The notes under the pieces are model-generated. The model was not told the origin of the DNA. It did no database searches and saw nothing but the letters and a program-made list of their open reading frames with translations. A program made the position numbers and the translations under genes. Below, in pieces: positions 53,969-63,410 of a stretch of DNA of 64,000 nucleotides. Each line of letters starts with the position of its first letter. The stretch's first letter is position 1. This stretch comes from Clostridium sp. MD294. GTDB lineage: Bacteria; Bacillota; Clostridia; Lachnospirales; Anaerotignaceae. The DNA lies in contig NZ_CP097810.1 in NCBI RefSeq assembly GCF_000364165.2, positions 2,544,130 to 2,608,129 on the forward strand, given 5' to 3'.

Positions 53969-55196
53969 TACAGTAGTAATAGAGTGTGGTAAAATGTTAG
54001 AAGAAAACGGATACAAAATAAAAATATTAAACACTATTGATTTTAAACAATCTATGAAATATAACCCTTTTCAATATATTCGCTGTGAAAATGATATATT
54101 AAAATTAGTGAATTGTATTATGGAAAACACCAAAGGGGAGGATACCAAAGGCAGTGAGGATTTTTGGCAGAAGGCTGAAGCATTATATTATCAAGCGTTG
54201 ATTGCTTACATATGGTATGAAGCACCAGAAGAAGAAAAAAACATGACAACACTTTTAGAAATGTTAAATGCGTCAGAAGTAAGAGAAGATGACGAAAACT
54301 TTCAAAATGCTGTAGATATGTTATTTTTAGCATTAGAACAGAAAAATCCTCACCATTTTGCAGTAAGACAATACAAAAAATATAAACTTGCAGCAGGAAA
54401 AACAGCAAAATCAATATTGATTTCATGCGGTGCTAGACTTTCTTGTTTTGATATGGAAGAAGTTAGAAATTTAATGACAACAGATGAATTGGAAATTGAT
54501 AAATTAGGAGAAGAAAAAACAGCACTGTTTGTTATTGTTTCTGATACAGATGTCACATTCAATTTTATAGCAGCTATGATGTACACACAAATGTTTAATA
54601 CATTATGTGATAAAGCAATAGAGCATGGTGGTGCATTGCCTATTCATGTAACTTGTTTGTTGGACGAGTTCGCAAACCAAAAAATCCCTAACTTTCAACA
54701 TCTAATATCTGTGATAAGAAGTAGAGAAATTTCAGCACATATTATTGTGCAGACACAAAGCCAGCTCAAAGCAATTTACAAAGACCATGCTGAAACTATT
54801 ATAGGAAACTGTTCTTGTGTACTGTTTTTAGGAGGAAAAGAAAGAAGTACATTAAAAGAAATTTCTGAAACACTAGGAAAAGAAACCATTGATATATGCA
54901 ATGAAAGTGAAACAAGGAGCAATCAAAAAAGCTATGGTTTAAACTATCAAAAATTAGGAAAAGAATTGATGACTACAGATGAACTTGCAGTCATGGACGG
55001 CGGAAAATGTATTTTACAAGTACAAGGTGTTCGCCCTTTCTTTTCCAATAAATATGATATTACAAAACACCCACAGTATAAAAAACTGTCTGACTATGAC
55101 GAAAAAAATAAATTTTATGTACAAAAGTATCTCAAACATCAGTTAAAAGTAAAATCAGATGATGTATTTGAAGTGTATGAAACAAATATCGTGTAG
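53969..55196 (+). pseudogene. virD4: VirD4/TraG coupling protein, C-terminal two thirds
   Basis: Resumes TVVIECGKMLEENGYKIKIL, then NPFQYIRCENDILKLVNCIM, Walker B-type VTCLLDEFANQKIPNF, and the RSREISAHIIVQTQSQLKAI motif, ending at TAG 55196. Joined to 45579-45805 it forms a frame lacking only the N-terminal membrane part. It may still be translated from the internal ATG at 53994, but without Walker A it cannot work. Confidence 0.92.
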
Positions 55197-55201
55197 TATA
55201 G

Positions 55202-55234
55202 AAAAGACTACTGTCAAATGACAGTGGTCTTTTT
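55202..55234 (+). terminator. Terminator after virD4
   Basis: AAAGACTACTGTCA pairs with TGACAGTGGTCTTT, followed by T's. Confidence 0.85.
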
Positions 55235-55295
55235 ATATATACAAAACTTTTTAATATGTGATGGTCGCATAAGCGACAGAAAGCGAGGTTATTTT

Positions 55296-55442
55296 ATGGA
55301 ATTTTTTACACAGGCAATCGAAACATTGAAAGCATTAGTAATGGCGTTAGGTGCAGGGCTTGGTGTATGGGGAATTATTAACTTACTGGAAGGATATAGA
55401 AATAATAACGCTGGAGCAAAGTCACAGTCAAGATTTGATTGA
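55296..55442 (+). pseudogene. Maff2-family conjugation protein, truncated
   Basis: 48 codons: MEFFTQAIETLKALVMALGA then GLGVWGIINLLEGYRNNNAG. The family goes on for about 20 more residues with a second hydrophobic helix; here it ends SQSRFD where other DNA begins. The T4SS genes that follow it in related elements (TrbL-like, PrgI, VirB4) are missing. Confidence 0.8.
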
Positions 55443-55527
55443 TAAAAGACAATATCTCTGATAGAATGGATAAAACAAATACAGAAAACAGGCAGGAAAG
55501 GCACCTGCCGGATAACGGAGGACTGCT

Positions 55528-55740
55528 ATGCGGAAAGTCAGTTATTTACCTCTGTGGCATTTGCTATTAGAAAGGGGAATGACCAAGAGCCAGATGCGCA
55601 TCGAAGCAGGGCTTACCACAAATGTGCTTGCCAACATGAACAAGGGGCAGCATATTTCGCTGGAATCGCTCATACGGATATGCGATGCGCCGGATTGTGA
55701 ACTGAAGGACGTAGTAGAATTGGTCAAGGCAGAGGAATAA
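55528..55740 (+). CDS. Small Cro/CI-type HTH regulator
   Basis: 70 aa. LWHLLLERGMTKSQMRIEAG then LTTNVLANMNKGQHISLESL. RBS ACGGAGG, preceded by a GGCAGG/CCTGCC hairpin (55489-55508). Part of a GC-richer insert between maff2 and the hydrolase gene. Confidence 0.85.
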   Translation: MRKVSYLPLWHLLLERGMTKSQMRIEAGLTTNVLANMNKGQHISLESLIRICDAPDCELKDVVELVKAEE

Positions 55741-55804
55741 TGCCTTGCAGTTTTGGAAACAAGGAATTGCGGATAATATGCAGTTCCTTTTGTTTTGCAG
55801 AAAT

Positions 55805-56626
55805 TCAGTCCTTCGTGCGTTTTTTCCTTGCACTGTTCCTGCGTTTCTTTGCGTCAGGCTCTAGGATTTCAGACTGTCCGACCATATCCGCCATATCGTC
55901 AATATTCTTTTCAGTCGGCTTGACTTTCAAAAACTGGCTGAATATGTATGCAAGCCTTTGTTTTGAAGTACCCGCAAATTTTTCCGCTTTTTCAAGAATT
56001 TCTTCCCAATGTTCGGTCAGGGTTTTGGACGGGGCGGAGTCAATATCGCCTTTATGGGCATTTCTAATGTCTTTGATAATGGTGTGCATATCATCATCAA
56101 TTACATGGGAAAAATACTCATTCAGTTCAATATGCTGTGCGTTCAGAGTATTTAATTGCAGGTTATACTCATCGGGATTGTGGCGTTTTAGCAACGATTT
56201 TCTGCTTGTATCCACTACAAAATTAAGTGATTTGACCTGCATATCCGCAAGACCGTCAACATATATCTCTAAGTCAAGCATGAGTTTTCTGAACTGCTCA
56301 TGGGTAATAAGCTCTGAAAGGAGCAGCGTGTTAATTTTCCGGTCTTTGAGAAGCGACAGGGCGGCATCGCTCAGATGCAGGTCGGATATGGAAATATTGT
56401 CAAGTTGTCTGTTTTCGGTCAGACCAATCAGATAGTCCGCTGATACTTCATAGAATTTTGCCAAGTCAGCGATGTTCCTATGGGGTATCTCTTTATAATC
56501 ATCAGATTCATAAGAGCCAAGCGTGGAAGCTGGGATTTTCGTCTGCTGTGATAGCTGTTCTAAGGTCAGTCCCTTTTCCACACGCAGGTCTTTCAGGCGT
56601 TCCTGTATGCTTATTTGCGTTTTCAT
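55805..56626 (-). CDS. XRE-family regulator (273 aa)
   Basis: HTH at the N terminus: ERLKDLRVEKGLTLEQLSQQ then TKIPASTLGSYES, followed by FYEVSADYLIGLTEN, typical of element-encoded XRE proteins, and a helical C-terminal part. RBS AAAGGAGAG. Convergent with the small HTH gene. Likely controls the insert or the element. Confidence 0.85.
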   Translation of the reverse strand: MKTQISIQERLKDLRVEKGLTLEQLSQQTKIPASTLGSYESDDYKEIPHRNIADLAKFYEVSADYLIGLTENRQLDNISISDLHLSDAALSLLKDRKINTLLLSELITHEQFRKLMLDLEIYVDGLADMQVKSLNFVVDTSRKSLLKRHNPDEYNLQLNTLNAQHIELNEYFSHVIDDDMHTIIKDIRNAHKGDIDSAPSKTLTEHWEEILEKAEKFAGTSKQRLAYIFSQFLKVKPTEKNIDDMADMVGQSEILEPDAKKRRNSARKKRTKD

Positions 56627-56670
56627 AGATAAATCTCTCCTTTACGAAAACAGAATACCACACAAAGCAA

Positions 56671-57357
56671 GATGGTGTAATTTCAGAAATTAGTAGTGAT
56701 AGTATATTAGGAAATTATATTGTGATGGAAGATAGTAAGGCATATCAAAGTAAATACGCTGGCTGGGCAATGTGTAATGTTTCTGTAGGGCAAGAAGTAA
56801 AAAAAGGAGAAGAAATTGCTTTTACAAGTGATAAAACTTTTCATTTAGAAGTCACTCATAATGGGCAATACCTAAATCCTATGTATTTTGTAGAGAATGG
56901 CGATGATGGCAAAGGTACATTACCTGGAACAGAAGGCGGTATTGTGATACCAGAATATTCAGGAAGTGCTATGGGAGATGGTAGTTTTGGAGCATTGATA
57001 ACAGAAGCAGAAAAATATCTTGGTTATCCTTATGTTTGGGGAGGAAGTAATCCCAATACTTCATTTGATTGTAGTGGTTTTATATGTTGGGTATATACAC
57101 AATCGGGAGTTCACAACTTACCACGAACAACCGCACAAGGTATTTATAATCAATGTACCCCTGTTTCTACAGAAAATGCACAACCTGGTGATTTCATATT
57201 TTTTACTGGTACATATGATAGTGTAAACCCAGTAAGCCATATTGGCATTTATGTAGGTAACGGACAAATGTTGCACGCCGGAGATCCGATTTCCTATGCA
57301 AATATCAACAGTAATTATTGGCAAAAACATCTATATGGTTTTGGTAGACTTTTATGA
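56671..57357 (+). pseudogene. Conjugation cell-wall hydrolase (M23 + NlpC/P60), 5'-truncated
   Basis: The frame starts within an M23 domain (DGVISEISSDSILGNYIVME, NVSVGQEVKKGEEIAFTSDK, FHLEVTHNGQYLNP). It lacks the usual STGNSTGPHLH segment, so this domain is dead. The NlpC/P60 domain is complete: YVWGGSNPNTSFDCSGFICW (Cys), PVSHIGIYVGNGQML (His). Such enzymes open peptidoglycan for the transfer channel. The N-terminal membrane part is lost at the insert junction near 56665. Confidence 0.85.
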
Positions 57358-57656
57358 TAAGCAGAGATAAAAAAATGAAAAAGATAGCTACACTTGTTTA
57401 ATTTATACTTTCACCACTTACATAACATACAGAGCTAATAAATCAGAAAAGTGATAGTTAATATAAAAAATGTTATTTATAAAAAATACTAGAAAGGAAT
57501 TTAAGTGAATTTTATTGAAATTGTATATGTACTTATGATAAAATAATAATATTTAATAATTAAATAAATGTATTATTTCATTACAAGTGATGTGTGATTA
57601 TCTTATAATTATCTTATAAAAACTTTTAACTAAAAAGGAGAAAGGAGAACTTTTTT

Positions 57657-58085
57657 ATGGTCAAAAATACTCTAAACAAGAAGTCGGAAAAGAAAAATTT
57701 AAAACTTCATCAACTAGATATATATAAAGATATTGTCCAAACAGGAATGAATAATTTGTCTAATTATGATATGCAAATTATTGATGACAATGCAGAGTAT
57801 CTAGAAAAGTTATATAAAGCAAATCAGCCTGCATATGACATACTTTTTGAAAATATGAAAAATGCTGATTCACCAGAAGAAAGAGCAGACATTCGTAAAA
57901 CAATAATTGAAATACAAAGAAATAGTTGTTCAAAAGATACAGAAAATAAAGAATTTTATAGTAAATGTCAAGAAAGCCATACAGATAATATTTTTCAAAT
58001 ATTTAAATGTGTTTCTTATGTACTAACAGTAGTGGTAAGAGAAGCACTGATTTATAAATTACTTAGCAAAAAGGGATATATATAA
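57657..58085 (+). CDS. Uncharacterised 142-aa protein
   Basis: MVKNTLNKKSEKKNLKLHQL, then NYDMQIIDDNAEYLEKLYKA and a C-terminal hydrophobic stretch (IFKCVSYVLTVVVREALIY). RBS AAAGGAGAAAGGAG. I do not recognise it; an element accessory gene with its own terminator (58103-58146). Confidence 0.6.
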   Translation: MVKNTLNKKSEKKNLKLHQLDIYKDIVQTGMNNLSNYDMQIIDDNAEYLEKLYKANQPAYDILFENMKNADSPEERADIRKTIIEIQRNSCSKDTENKEFYSKCQESHTDNIFQIFKCVSYVLTVVVREALIYKLLSKKGYI

Positions 58086-58102
58086 ACTAAATACTTTTTA
58101 TT

Positions 58103-58146
58103 TTAAGTAGCGATTATATAAATAGATAATCAGCTACTTTTTTATT
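58103..58146 (+). terminator. Terminator of the 142-aa protein gene
   Basis: AAGTAGC/GCTACTT stem with an inner GATTAT/ATAATC pairing, followed by TTTTTTA. Confidence 0.8.
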
Positions 58147-58197
58147 TTCAAAAACTATAAATACAACACAAAAAGAATTTTTAGGAGGAAAAATACT

Positions 58198-58449
58198 ATG
58201 ATGAAATCAGAAAAAATTGCAAAAAATATTGAAAAATTAAAAGAAAAAATGCTCGAATTACAAATACAGCTTGAAGATTTAGAAAAGCAAAAAACACAAG
58301 CTGAAAATGATGAAATTGTACAAACAGTCAGAAGTATAAAAGTACAACCAGAAGAATTAAAATATGTTTTGAAGGCAATTCAAGACATGAATGTAAAGGC
58401 AATCATTGAGAAAATGAAAAAGGAGGTCATTAGCGATGAAAAAGAATAG
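58198..58449 (+). CDS. DUF4315 family conjugation-element protein
   Basis: 83 aa, coiled coil: KIAKNIEKLKEKMLELQIQL then EDLEKQKTQAENDEIVQTVR. Stands before DUF4366 as in Tn1549/CTn-type elements and overlaps it by 14 bases. RBS TAGGAGG. Confidence 0.85.
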   Translation: MMKSEKIAKNIEKLKEKMLELQIQLEDLEKQKTQAENDEIVQTVRSIKVQPEELKYVLKAIQDMNVKAIIEKMKKEVISDEKE

Positions 58450-59221
58450 CATAAAATATTTTACGGCAATGTTTTTGTGTATTTTTATAATGCTTTTACC
58501 TATACAGGCGATTGCTATGGTACAGACACAAACAACCAGTTCTGCATCCGCAAGCATGGACAGCGAAAACAAGCCAGATACCACTCCCAGAGGATTTACA
58601 CCCAAAGGAAATGCGACTGTAGTAGATGATGTTAAAACAGAAAATGAAAAAGAGTTTTTTACAATATCTACTCCCAATGAAAATATATTTTATTTGATTG
58701 TAGACAGAGCAAGAGAAAGTGAAAATGTTTATTTTTTAAATGAGGTTACAGAACAAGATTTGTTTTCACTGACAAGTGCAGAAAAGCCAAAAGAAACAGC
58801 TATTCCAGAACAAAAAGAGCCTGTTTGTACCTGCACTCAAAAATGTGTTGCAGGTATGGTAAATGTGCAATGTGAATTGTGTAGTGTGAATTTAAAAAAA
58901 TGTGTTGGAACAACAACAGATACAGAGGAAACGCAAGAAACTGAAACAAAAAGAGGAGAAATTCCTACAGAAAAAGGAACACTTATTTTTTCAATCATAG
59001 GCATTGTAATTGCTATCGTTGTTGGTTATTATTTCAAAGTTTACAGACCAAAACAAGAATATATTGATGACGATGATGAAGAAGCAGAAGAAAAAATTGT
59101 CAATGAGGACGAACAGGAAAACAAAGAAGAAATTTTTGTAAATGAAGATGATATTGCAGAAGAAAAAAATAAAACTTCTGATGTGGAATATTATGATGAT
59201 GTTCCAGATGGATACATATAA
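58436..59221 (+). CDS. DUF4366 family membrane protein of conjugative elements
   Basis: 261 aa. Signal peptide (FTAMFLCIFIMLLPIQAIAM), EKEFFTISTPNENIFYLIVD, FLNEVTEQDLFSL, Cys cluster CTCTQKCVAGMVNVQCELC, a C-terminal membrane segment (LIFSIIGIVIAIVVGYYF) and an acidic tail. Matches the DUF4366 layout. RBS AAAGGAGG. Confidence 0.88.
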   Translation: MKKNSIKYFTAMFLCIFIMLLPIQAIAMVQTQTTSSASASMDSENKPDTTPRGFTPKGNATVVDDVKTENEKEFFTISTPNENIFYLIVDRARESENVYFLNEVTEQDLFSLTSAEKPKETAIPEQKEPVCTCTQKCVAGMVNVQCELCSVNLKKCVGTTTDTEETQETETKRGEIPTEKGTLIFSIIGIVIAIVVGYYFKVYRPKQEYIDDDDEEAEEKIVNEDEQENKEEIFVNEDDIAEEKNKTSDVEYYDDVPDGYI

Positions 59222-59275
59222 TATGAAACAACCTCAAGTAACAGTTTGAAGGCTGTTTTTATAAGGAGGGATAGT

Positions 59276-60195
59276 ATGAGATTGATTATTGCAGAAAAAC
59301 CAAGTGTTGCAGAAAGTATTGCAAAAGTGTTAGGCATTACAAGCAAAAAAAATGGTTATATCATAGCAAAGGATTACATTGTATCATGGTGTGTAGGACA
59401 TTTGGTGTCGCTTGCGTCAGCAGATACCTACCATACAAAATACTCAAAATGGAATTATCAAAATTTACCTATCATTCCACAAGAGTGGCAATATACTGTA
59501 AATGTTAGTACAAAAAAACAGTTTGAAATATTAAAAGAGCTGATAGCAAAAAAAGAAGTCACAGAATTGATTTGTGCTACAGACGCAGGAAGGGAAGGAG
59601 AGTTGATATTCCGCCTAGTATATCAAAAATGCAACTGTAAAAAGCCTGTCAAAAGACTTTGGATTTCATCACTAGAGGACAGTGCCATAGTAAAAGGTAT
59701 GGCAGAATTAGAAAATAGTCAAAAATATGATAGTTTATATGACGCTGCATTGTGCAGAGCAAAAGCCGACTGGTTAATTGGCATTAACGCAAGTCGACTT
59801 TTTTCATGTCTTTATCACAAAACTTTAAATGTTGGCAGAGTCATGACCCCTACTCTCGCCTTTTTAACAGAAAGAGAAAAAGAAATCAGTAGCTTTCAAA
59901 AACAAAAATTTTATCAAGTAGAAATTGACTGCGTTGATTTTTGTGCCATCAGCGAAAAAATAGAAAGTAAAACAGACGCTGAAAAATTAAAACAAAAATG
60001 TTTGGGAAAAACTGCTGTTGTTCAGAGTGTAGAACAAAAACAAAAAATAGAAAAACCACCAAAATTATATGATTTAACCACATTGCAGAGAGAGGCAAAC
60101 AAAATTTATGGTTATACGACACAACAAACACTGGAATATTTACAATCACTGTATGAAAAAAAATAGCGACATACCCTCGTACTAATATCAACTAC
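59276..60195 (+). pseudogene. topB: Topoisomerase III, frameshifted and truncated before the catalytic Tyr
   Basis: ATG 59276 with AAGGAGGG. TOPRIM domain: LIIAEKPSVAESIAKVLGIT and LICATDAGREGELIFRLVYQ; then WLIGINASRLFSCLYHKTLN and GRVMTPTLAFL. The frame stops at 60166 after SLYEKK. The next frame reads IATYPRT, the catalytic Tyr motif, so a run of eight A's (60153-60160) is one short. Beyond about 60195 the family's remaining 350 residues are gone. Confidence 0.88.
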
Positions 60196-60369
60196 ATCAT
60201 AATAAGACAAAAACGACAAAAATATCTTTATATATTGGTAAAATTTGTAATAATTTCACCAATTGACACACTTTTTCAAAAATATTATAATTAATAAAAA
60301 AATAATGACAATGAGGATAGAAGAGAAAGTTTTAAAGTTTTTAATTTTTATTAAAGTAGAAGTGATTTT

Positions 60370-60438
60370 ATGATAGTAAAAAAATTTATGTCAATTGCTT
60401 TAGTTTTGACTATTTGTATATCAACTCCATTTGTTTGA
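60370..60438 (+). pseudogene. Signal-peptide stump (22 aa)
   Basis: MIVKKFMSIALVLTICISTP then FV and TGA. Reads as the start of a secreted protein cut off early. The stretch 60200-60369 shows nothing else. Confidence 0.35.
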
Positions 60439-60495
60439 CAGTTTTTTAATAGATAACAAAACGAAACATTATTCCTATGGTGCAAAGTTTTAATT

Positions 60496-61122
60496 ATGTT
60501 ACATATAAAAAAGATTATCAAAAATCCGAGTTGGATTATATTATTTATATTTATATTTTCAATTTTTAATTCTCATATATTTGTGAAAAAACTTGGTTTT
60601 ATAAAACAAAATCAATTTATAAAAGAAGAAAAATTTGAATTGCAATATCAATATTCTTCTACTACTAATAAACAGGGTCACCATTTAATAGATATAGCAT
60701 TTTATGATGATATTAAATTAAATGATATTTTATTAGCAATAGACTATGATAATTGGTTATTAGAAGATGTTTCTTTTTTGTATACTTACAATATAAATGA
60801 AAGGAAATATACTAAAGTAATCAATTCTGATTCAAATTTAGTAATGTTTAATATAAAATCTGCTATTGGAGGAATTGCTATTCGGCAACCTTTTCCTAAG
60901 GAATCAACAAAAAGACATTTTATAATACAATATAATATTGAAGATGGTGATAGAGATTCTTATGGAGAAGGTTATATTGCAATCGGAAAAGGAATATACA
61001 GATGTAATATTATGAAAGGAATTGAAAAAGGAATTAATAGTATATATAGAAGTAATTATTTTACAAAATTAGAAGCTTTTCATTTTGTAATTATTAATGA
61101 ATCTAAAACAATTACTACATAA
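60496..61122 (+). CDS. Uncharacterised membrane-anchored protein (208 aa)
   Basis: N-terminal hydrophobic segment (WIILFIFIFSIFNSHIF) with Lys-rich flank, so exported and anchored. The rest is Ile/Asn/Tyr-rich beta sequence (FDELQYQYSS-like, IAIGKGIYRCNIMKGIEKGI). Very AT-rich compared with neighbours. No family recognised; RBS is weak. Confidence 0.55.
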   Translation: MLHIKKIIKNPSWIILFIFIFSIFNSHIFVKKLGFIKQNQFIKEEKFELQYQYSSTTNKQGHHLIDIAFYDDIKLNDILLAIDYDNWLLEDVSFLYTYNINERKYTKVINSDSNLVMFNIKSAIGGIAIRQPFPKESTKRHFIIQYNIEDGDRDSYGEGYIAIGKGIYRCNIMKGIEKGINSIYRSNYFTKLEAFHFVIINESKTITT

Positions 61123-61217
61123 ATAATGACAATAAATCTTTTTTAAATAATTTTAAGTTTCAAATTATTTAAAACAAAAAAGAATATGAAAAATGAGAAA
61201 AAAATAAAAACAATAAG

Positions 61218-61267
61218 CGAATGAAATTACTACAGTTATGATTGAAGTAATTCATTCGCTTTTTTTG
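61218..61267 (+). terminator. Intrinsic terminator before the LtrC-like gene
   Basis: AAGCGAATGAA pairs with TTCATTCGCTT, extended by TTACT/AGTAA, followed by seven T's. Confidence 0.88.
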
Positions 61268-62151
61268 TTGTACATAAAATCAAGAAAGGAGCATGACTAT
61301 GTGGGAAAAATTCAACAAAACCAAAAAAATGATAGAACTGTCGCAAGAAACAAGCGATATGATAACAAGTAATGTTGAAAATTGGAAAAGCTATTTAAAC
61401 ACAGCAAGTCAATTTTATAAATACTCTTTTGACGACCAGATTATGATACACGCTCAAAGACCAGATTGCACTGCTTGTGCTGTCATACCAATATGGAACA
61501 AAAAAATGTTAAGATAGGTAAAATCTGGTTCAAAAGGCATTGCACTCATTCGAGAAAAAAACCAAAAACCTTATTTAACTTACGTTTTTGCATTAGAAGA
61601 TACGATAACCACTAAAATCAGTAAAACACCTTATTTATGGAAAATGGAACAAAGACATTATGAAAATGTACTTGCTATGTTGGAACAATATGAAGGTAAT
61701 ACAGAACAAAAAGACATAGCAAAAAAGCTCATGGAAATAGCAGTTTCTATGGTAGACACGCATAACAGCCAATATTTTAAAAATATGTTACTGAATTTAG
61801 AAGATACCTATTTAGGAGAATTAGACCAACAGCAAGCACAAAATATTTTTAGAGAGGTTTGTATAGCAAGTATGCAGTATATATTACTACATAGATGTGG
61901 TATTGATACAAGCAAATATATTTCTGATAAAGATTTGCAAAATATTATGATGTTTACCACACCTGAAATGTTGCACCATTTGGGAACGGCTGTGAATGAA
62001 ATTTCAAATGATGTATTAAGAAATATAGAAAAAACAGTCAAAACAGTTGAAAAATCTATTGCAATATCTCAAAAAAAAGAATATAATCAATATAAAGAAC
62101 AATTTAACACTTTAAAGCGTGAAACTGAAATAAAAGAAGGGAGTTTTGAAA

Positions 62152-62508
62152 ATGGCAGAACTGAATTATATCAAAGTGGGAGATTACCTCATACCAGATT
62201 TGGAGATGGACAACGAGGAGGACGACAGGGAACTGGGCAAATACGGCTTGATGAGGGGAGAATATCTCAAAAAGACAAACAGGGGCAAATACAACTCCAT
62301 GCTTCTAATGGACAAACTTTGGAATTACCTTCTGGAAGTAGACGAAACAGCACAACAGTACGAGGACAATCTGATAGAAGAAATGATGAAAACAGAGGGC
62401 GTAACAGAGAAATTGAAAGCCGAAAATCAAATGGAATGGGTACAGAAAATGAACAACATTCGTCAGAGAGCGGAGGAAATCGTCAGACAGGAAATGATAT
62501 ACATTTAG
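62152..62508 (+). CDS. tnpV: TnpV family protein in an overlapping frame
   Basis: 118 aa from ATG 62152 (GGGAG 9 bases upstream). AELNYIKVGDYLIPDLEMDN, KYGLMRGEYLKKTNRGKYNS, then VTEKLKAENQMEWVQKMNNI and RAEEIV match TnpV closely. It lies entirely inside the LtrC-like frame, shifted by one. GC content is higher here than around it. Confidence 0.75.
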   Translation: MAELNYIKVGDYLIPDLEMDNEEDDRELGKYGLMRGEYLKKTNRGKYNSMLLMDKLWNYLLEVDETAQQYEDNLIEEMMKTEGVTEKLKAENQMEWVQKMNNIRQRAEEIVRQEMIYI

Positions 62509-63011
62509 AACAATCTAAAAATGGAAAGGAACAAAGAGGAAGCCAAAAACTTCCTCAATTTATACACAGTTATCCCAAAGAAATTGTATTAGGCTGTTTA
62601 GAACAGAGTGTGTTTTTAAAAAAGGATTGGCAAGAAATTGTAGAATACTTTCAATACCATACAGAAGAAAGTGAAAGAACGGAATTTATTAAGACAGTAT
62701 ACAAAAATGAAACATTACAAACAGACATCAATAGTGTGCAAATTGGTTTTGAATATCATCAAAATGGGCTATTCTATTGGAGTGAAAACAAAAACAATAA
62801 AATTTCTCAATCTCTTTTGCCATGGGATTTTATACAAAAGGCAGTTTCACTCATATTAAAATATCAAATAAAAAATCGTGATATTACTAACATAGAACAG
62901 CAAACAAAAAATATAGAAAAAGCAGAACAACAACAAAGTTCTGCTTTTTTTGTTGCAGAAAAAAATGTAGAACAAATGACTCTTGATATACTATCATCGC
63001 AAGAGTATCAA

Positions 63012-63410
63012 ATATCCACTGAAGAAACAGAGCAATTGCAAGCATTGTATATACAGCAGCAGGAAGAAAAAAACGAGCCTTTACAACAGTCTAATACAGA
63101 AGAAAACAATAAAAATAATAATGATATTTTAGAGCCACAACAACAAGTATATGAAATATCTACTGAAGAAACAGAGCAACCGCAAACATTGTATGTACAA
63201 CACCAACAGGAAAATAATGAGCCTTTACAACAACATGACATAAAGCAATCTAATGAAGAAAATAACGAAAGCAACACCATTTTACAACCACAACAATCAC
63301 AAATACATAAAATACCCATTGAAGAAACAGAGCAATCACAAACGTTGTATATACAACCTCTACAGCAAAAATCAGAACAGTTATTACAATATGATGACTT
63401 AAAACAAAAA
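63012..63410 (+). repeat. Three Gln/Glu-rich coding repeats
   Basis: Units beginning ISTEETEQLQALYIQQQ (63012), ISTEETEQPQTLYVQHQ (63156) and IPIEETEQSQTLYIQP (63312), 144-156 bases apart, inside the LtrC-like protein. Probably a flexible linker. Confidence 0.8.

Noticed and set aside
55740..56435. 231-aa + strand frame opposite the XRE regulator
   Set aside because: Antisense of a clear HTH protein; low-complexity Ser/Phe/Cys translation.
63008..63319. Cys/Ser-rich minus-strand frame
   Set aside because: Mirror of the Gln-rich repeats in the LtrC-like protein.
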